Source of the DNA: Ferroplasma acidiphilum
GTDB taxonomy: Archaea > Thermoplasmatota > Thermoplasmata > Thermoplasmatales > Thermoplasmataceae
Assembly: GCF_002078355.1 (NCBI RefSeq)
Contig: NZ_CP015363.1
Span: 1,550,001 to 1,614,000, forward strand
Direction: 5' to 3'
Length of the DNA stretch: 64,000 nt
The notes under the pieces were generated by a model, which was given only the letters and a program-made list of their open reading frames with translations, had not been told where the DNA came from and did no database searches. Shown piece by piece: positions 62,509 to 64,000 of the stretch (positions are counted from its first letter, which is position 1; each line of letters begins with the position of its first letter). The translations under genes and the position numbers were made by a program.

Positions 62509-62711
62509 ATAGCTTTATGTTATTGGATATAAATATTTTGAAGCTATGATATAGACAAAATGGCGTATTATTCTATATTTCCGGAGCAACAGCCCATTAT
62601 AAAACCGTATTATCAATATTTTCAAAAAATATGATTGATTAAACATTTATAATAAATAACTCTTCGAATAGTGTATCTTATTTCTGGAAATTACACATTG
62701 AAAAAAATTAT

Positions 62712-63845
62712 ATGCTTGTAAGCATGGTGAATTTAATGTATATAGAGTTCACCGATTCTGGCATGGTGGTTCCAGATGTCCTTACCATCGGTTATATAGA
62801 TGGCGATGGCATAGGCCCTGAAATTACCGGAGCTATGATAGGAGTTGTTAACAGTGCGATTGAACTTGCGTATAAGGGCAGCAGGTCCATTGAATGGCAT
62901 AAAATACTCATAGGAACAGAAGCATATGAGAAATTTGGAACTTATGTGCCGGAGGACTCCATAAAGGAAATCCAGAAAATGTATATAGCCATGAAATCAA
63001 CACTGAACTTTATGCCTGACAAGAGAGATTTGAATACAATATTGAGGAAGCGGCTTGGGTTATATTCAAATATACGAATATTAAAATATATTGAGGGAAT
63101 GGATATACCGGTAAATACATTCAACAGGCTGAATCTAACAATTATAAGGGATTCCACCCCGAACAGCCACATATTTTACCATTCTTCTGAAAGCACCGAT
63201 GATTTAATCCGGTTTATATCTGACAATTATGGATTGAATATTACGCCCGACTCAGGGATATATATGATGCCACAGAGCAAATTCAGGACAAGGAAGATTG
63301 CAAAACAGGCCGTAAGGTATTCCAGAAGAAATGGGAAAAAGAAAATTACAATACTGGAAAGCCAGCAAAACCATGAATTTGCAAACTGGTGCATAGAAGA
63401 AGCATCAGCCCAGGAGGACGTGGGTTATGAAGTTGTGAAAACGCGGGAATTCATGAAACGGCTGATAGCCTCGCCGGAGGATTTTGAAGTTATCCTGGTT
63501 GACAATGTATTAAGCCAGACACTGGTAGACTACCTTGCAGGTACGATTAATATAGAATATGGATCAAGTATAGGAGATGAATGTGCAGTTTTTGAAGCCG
63601 TCCAGTCCTCTTTGCCATCTGAAGCAGGATATGATGCCGCTGACCCACTTTCATTCATTCTTTCAGGGTGTGAGATGCTTATGCACATAGGATGGGTTGA
63701 GGCAGCACAAATTATTGAGAAAGCAATATCTGCCGCGTTTAAGGACAATAAAATTCCAAAAGATATAAACACAAGGCCGGATATAAGCCCTATAAAGTGC
63801 TCTGAATTTTCATCAGAAATTATAAAAAGGATGAATGGTGCCTAA
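62712..63845 (+). CDS. Isocitrate-dehydrogenase-like protein lacking key catalytic residues
   Basis: A 377-residue member of the isocitrate/isopropylmalate dehydrogenase superfamily. GYIDGDGIGPEITGAMI, MKSTLNFMPDKRDLNTILRK, LGLYSNIRILKYIEG and DPLSFILSGCEMLMHIGWVE align well with NADP-ICDH. Aligned from memory with E. coli ICDH, the three substrate arginines are kept (Arg112, Arg122, Arg146) but several residues are changed. The active-site Ser is Asp106, Tyr160 is His153, catalytic Lys230 is Ser217, and metal ligands Asp283 and Asp307 are Arg245 and Gln269. Normal dehydrogenase activity is therefore unlikely. Starts at Met5, Met9 or Met18 are alternatives. Confidence 0.75.
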   Translation: MLVSMVNLMYIEFTDSGMVVPDVLTIGYIDGDGIGPEITGAMIGVVNSAIELAYKGSRSIEWHKILIGTEAYEKFGTYVPEDSIKEIQKMYIAMKSTLNFMPDKRDLNTILRKRLGLYSNIRILKYIEGMDIPVNTFNRLNLTIIRDSTPNSHIFYHSSESTDDLIRFISDNYGLNITPDSGIYMMPQSKFRTRKIAKQAVRYSRRNGKKKITILESQQNHEFANWCIEEASAQEDVGYEVVKTREFMKRLIASPEDFEVILVDNVLSQTLVDYLAGTINIEYGSSIGDECAVFEAVQSSLPSEAGYDAADPLSFILSGCEMLMHIGWVEAAQIIEKAISAAFKDNKIPKDINTRPDISPIKCSEFSSEIIKRMNGA

Positions 63846-64000
63846 TTGCATTTCATAGTATCCAGTATAATTGATGGTTGGGAATATTCCGGGCGGGCTA
63901 ACCGTCCTTGGCCGTGGCTCCGGCAGTATATGTATATTCACAATAGCTGCCTGGCCGCCCTGCCCCATTATAATAAGTTTTAGATTTCCAGGGTCATATG
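63813..64000 (-). CDS. C-terminal part of an unknown protein (cut by window edge)
   Basis: An open minus-strand frame runs from the right edge to TGA at 63813-63815. It gives 61 residues, including YDPGNLKLIIMGQGGQAAIV, NIHILPEPRPRTV, GIFPTINYTGYYEMQL and the end GTIHPFYNF. Composition and GC are gene-like, and the frame overlaps the ICDH-like gene by 33 bp in convergent orientation. The proline-rich segment and an NYT sequon would suit an exported protein. No family is recognised. Confidence 0.5.
   Translation of the reverse strand, partial: YDPGNLKLIIMGQGGQAAIVNIHILPEPRPRTVSPPGIFPTINYTGYYEMQLGTIHPFYNF

Overview
The window is chromosomal DNA from a Thermoplasmatales archaeon, most likely Ferroplasma, Acidiplasma or a near relative. 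This is inferred from several things. The 16S rRNA gene stands alone, with no 23S or 5S beside it. The genome is low in GC. Many genes have a TATA box about 25-30 nt before the start codon, as in leaderless transcripts. The information-processing genes are archaeal: HerA/NurA/Mre11/Rad50, GINS, Spt5/SecE, proteasome alpha, RpoN and archaeal shikimate kinase. The species cannot be fixed from sequence reading alone.

Layout. 1-4056 (-): the DNA end-resection operon nurA-herA-mre11-rad50, with rad50 cut by the window edge. 4233-7061 (+): a membrane metalloprotease, tRNA-Val, a small soluble protein and a glycosylation-rich surface protein. 7124-16951: an accessory catabolic region with two APC permeases, an overlapping SIS-isomerase/BadF-kinase pair, an SDR dehydrogenase, a mutarotase, RidA and a D-threonine-aldolase/D-serine-dehydratase-like enzyme. 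Together these look like amino-sugar or amino-sugar-acid use. 16952-23553: a gene-poor stretch holding an unexplained 12-bp inverted repeat, then tRNA-Glu, purA, psmA, a TatD-like hydrolase, GINS, a zinc mini-protein, a glycosyltransferase and a Bat-type HTH regulator. 23759-28317: an HMGL-like aldolase/lyase, a class III CoA-transferase and an MFS carrier whose stop codon has been displaced by a complete 984-bp IS481-like element flanked by a 12-bp duplication. 28507-29845: a divergent NRAMP-family transporter behind two DtxR/IdeR-like boxes.

29960-43838: tRNA-Pro, the eL18-uL13-uS9-RpoN operon, an MFS carrier, FKBP-TrmJ, aldehyde dehydrogenase facing pyruvate kinase, argS, and a shikimate operon (aroB-unknown-aroE-aroK-aroA). 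44124-45594: 16S rRNA, flanked by a complementary pair likely to form the processing stem. 45761-48698: secE-spt5-unknown-PUA operon. 48823-51877: peroxiredoxin and the L11-L1-L10-L12 operon (-), followed by a previously hidden 59-aa membrane ORF. 52219-64000: cofactor and RNA-modification genes (ComB, MptE-like, DUF373, Dph2, MtaB), an MBL hydrolase, ferredoxin-NADP reductase-type flavoprotein, an Lrp regulator, aspartase, a DUF981 membrane protein, an isocitrate-dehydrogenase-like protein that appears to have lost catalytic residues, and the end of a further minus-strand gene.

The strongest leads are the ICDH-like apparent pseudoenzyme, the amino-sugar gene neighbourhood, the metal-regulated non-canonical NRAMP, the IS insertion exactly at a stop codon, and the unknown CxxxCxxC protein co-transcribed with Spt5. 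No CRISPR array, prophage or replication origin was seen.
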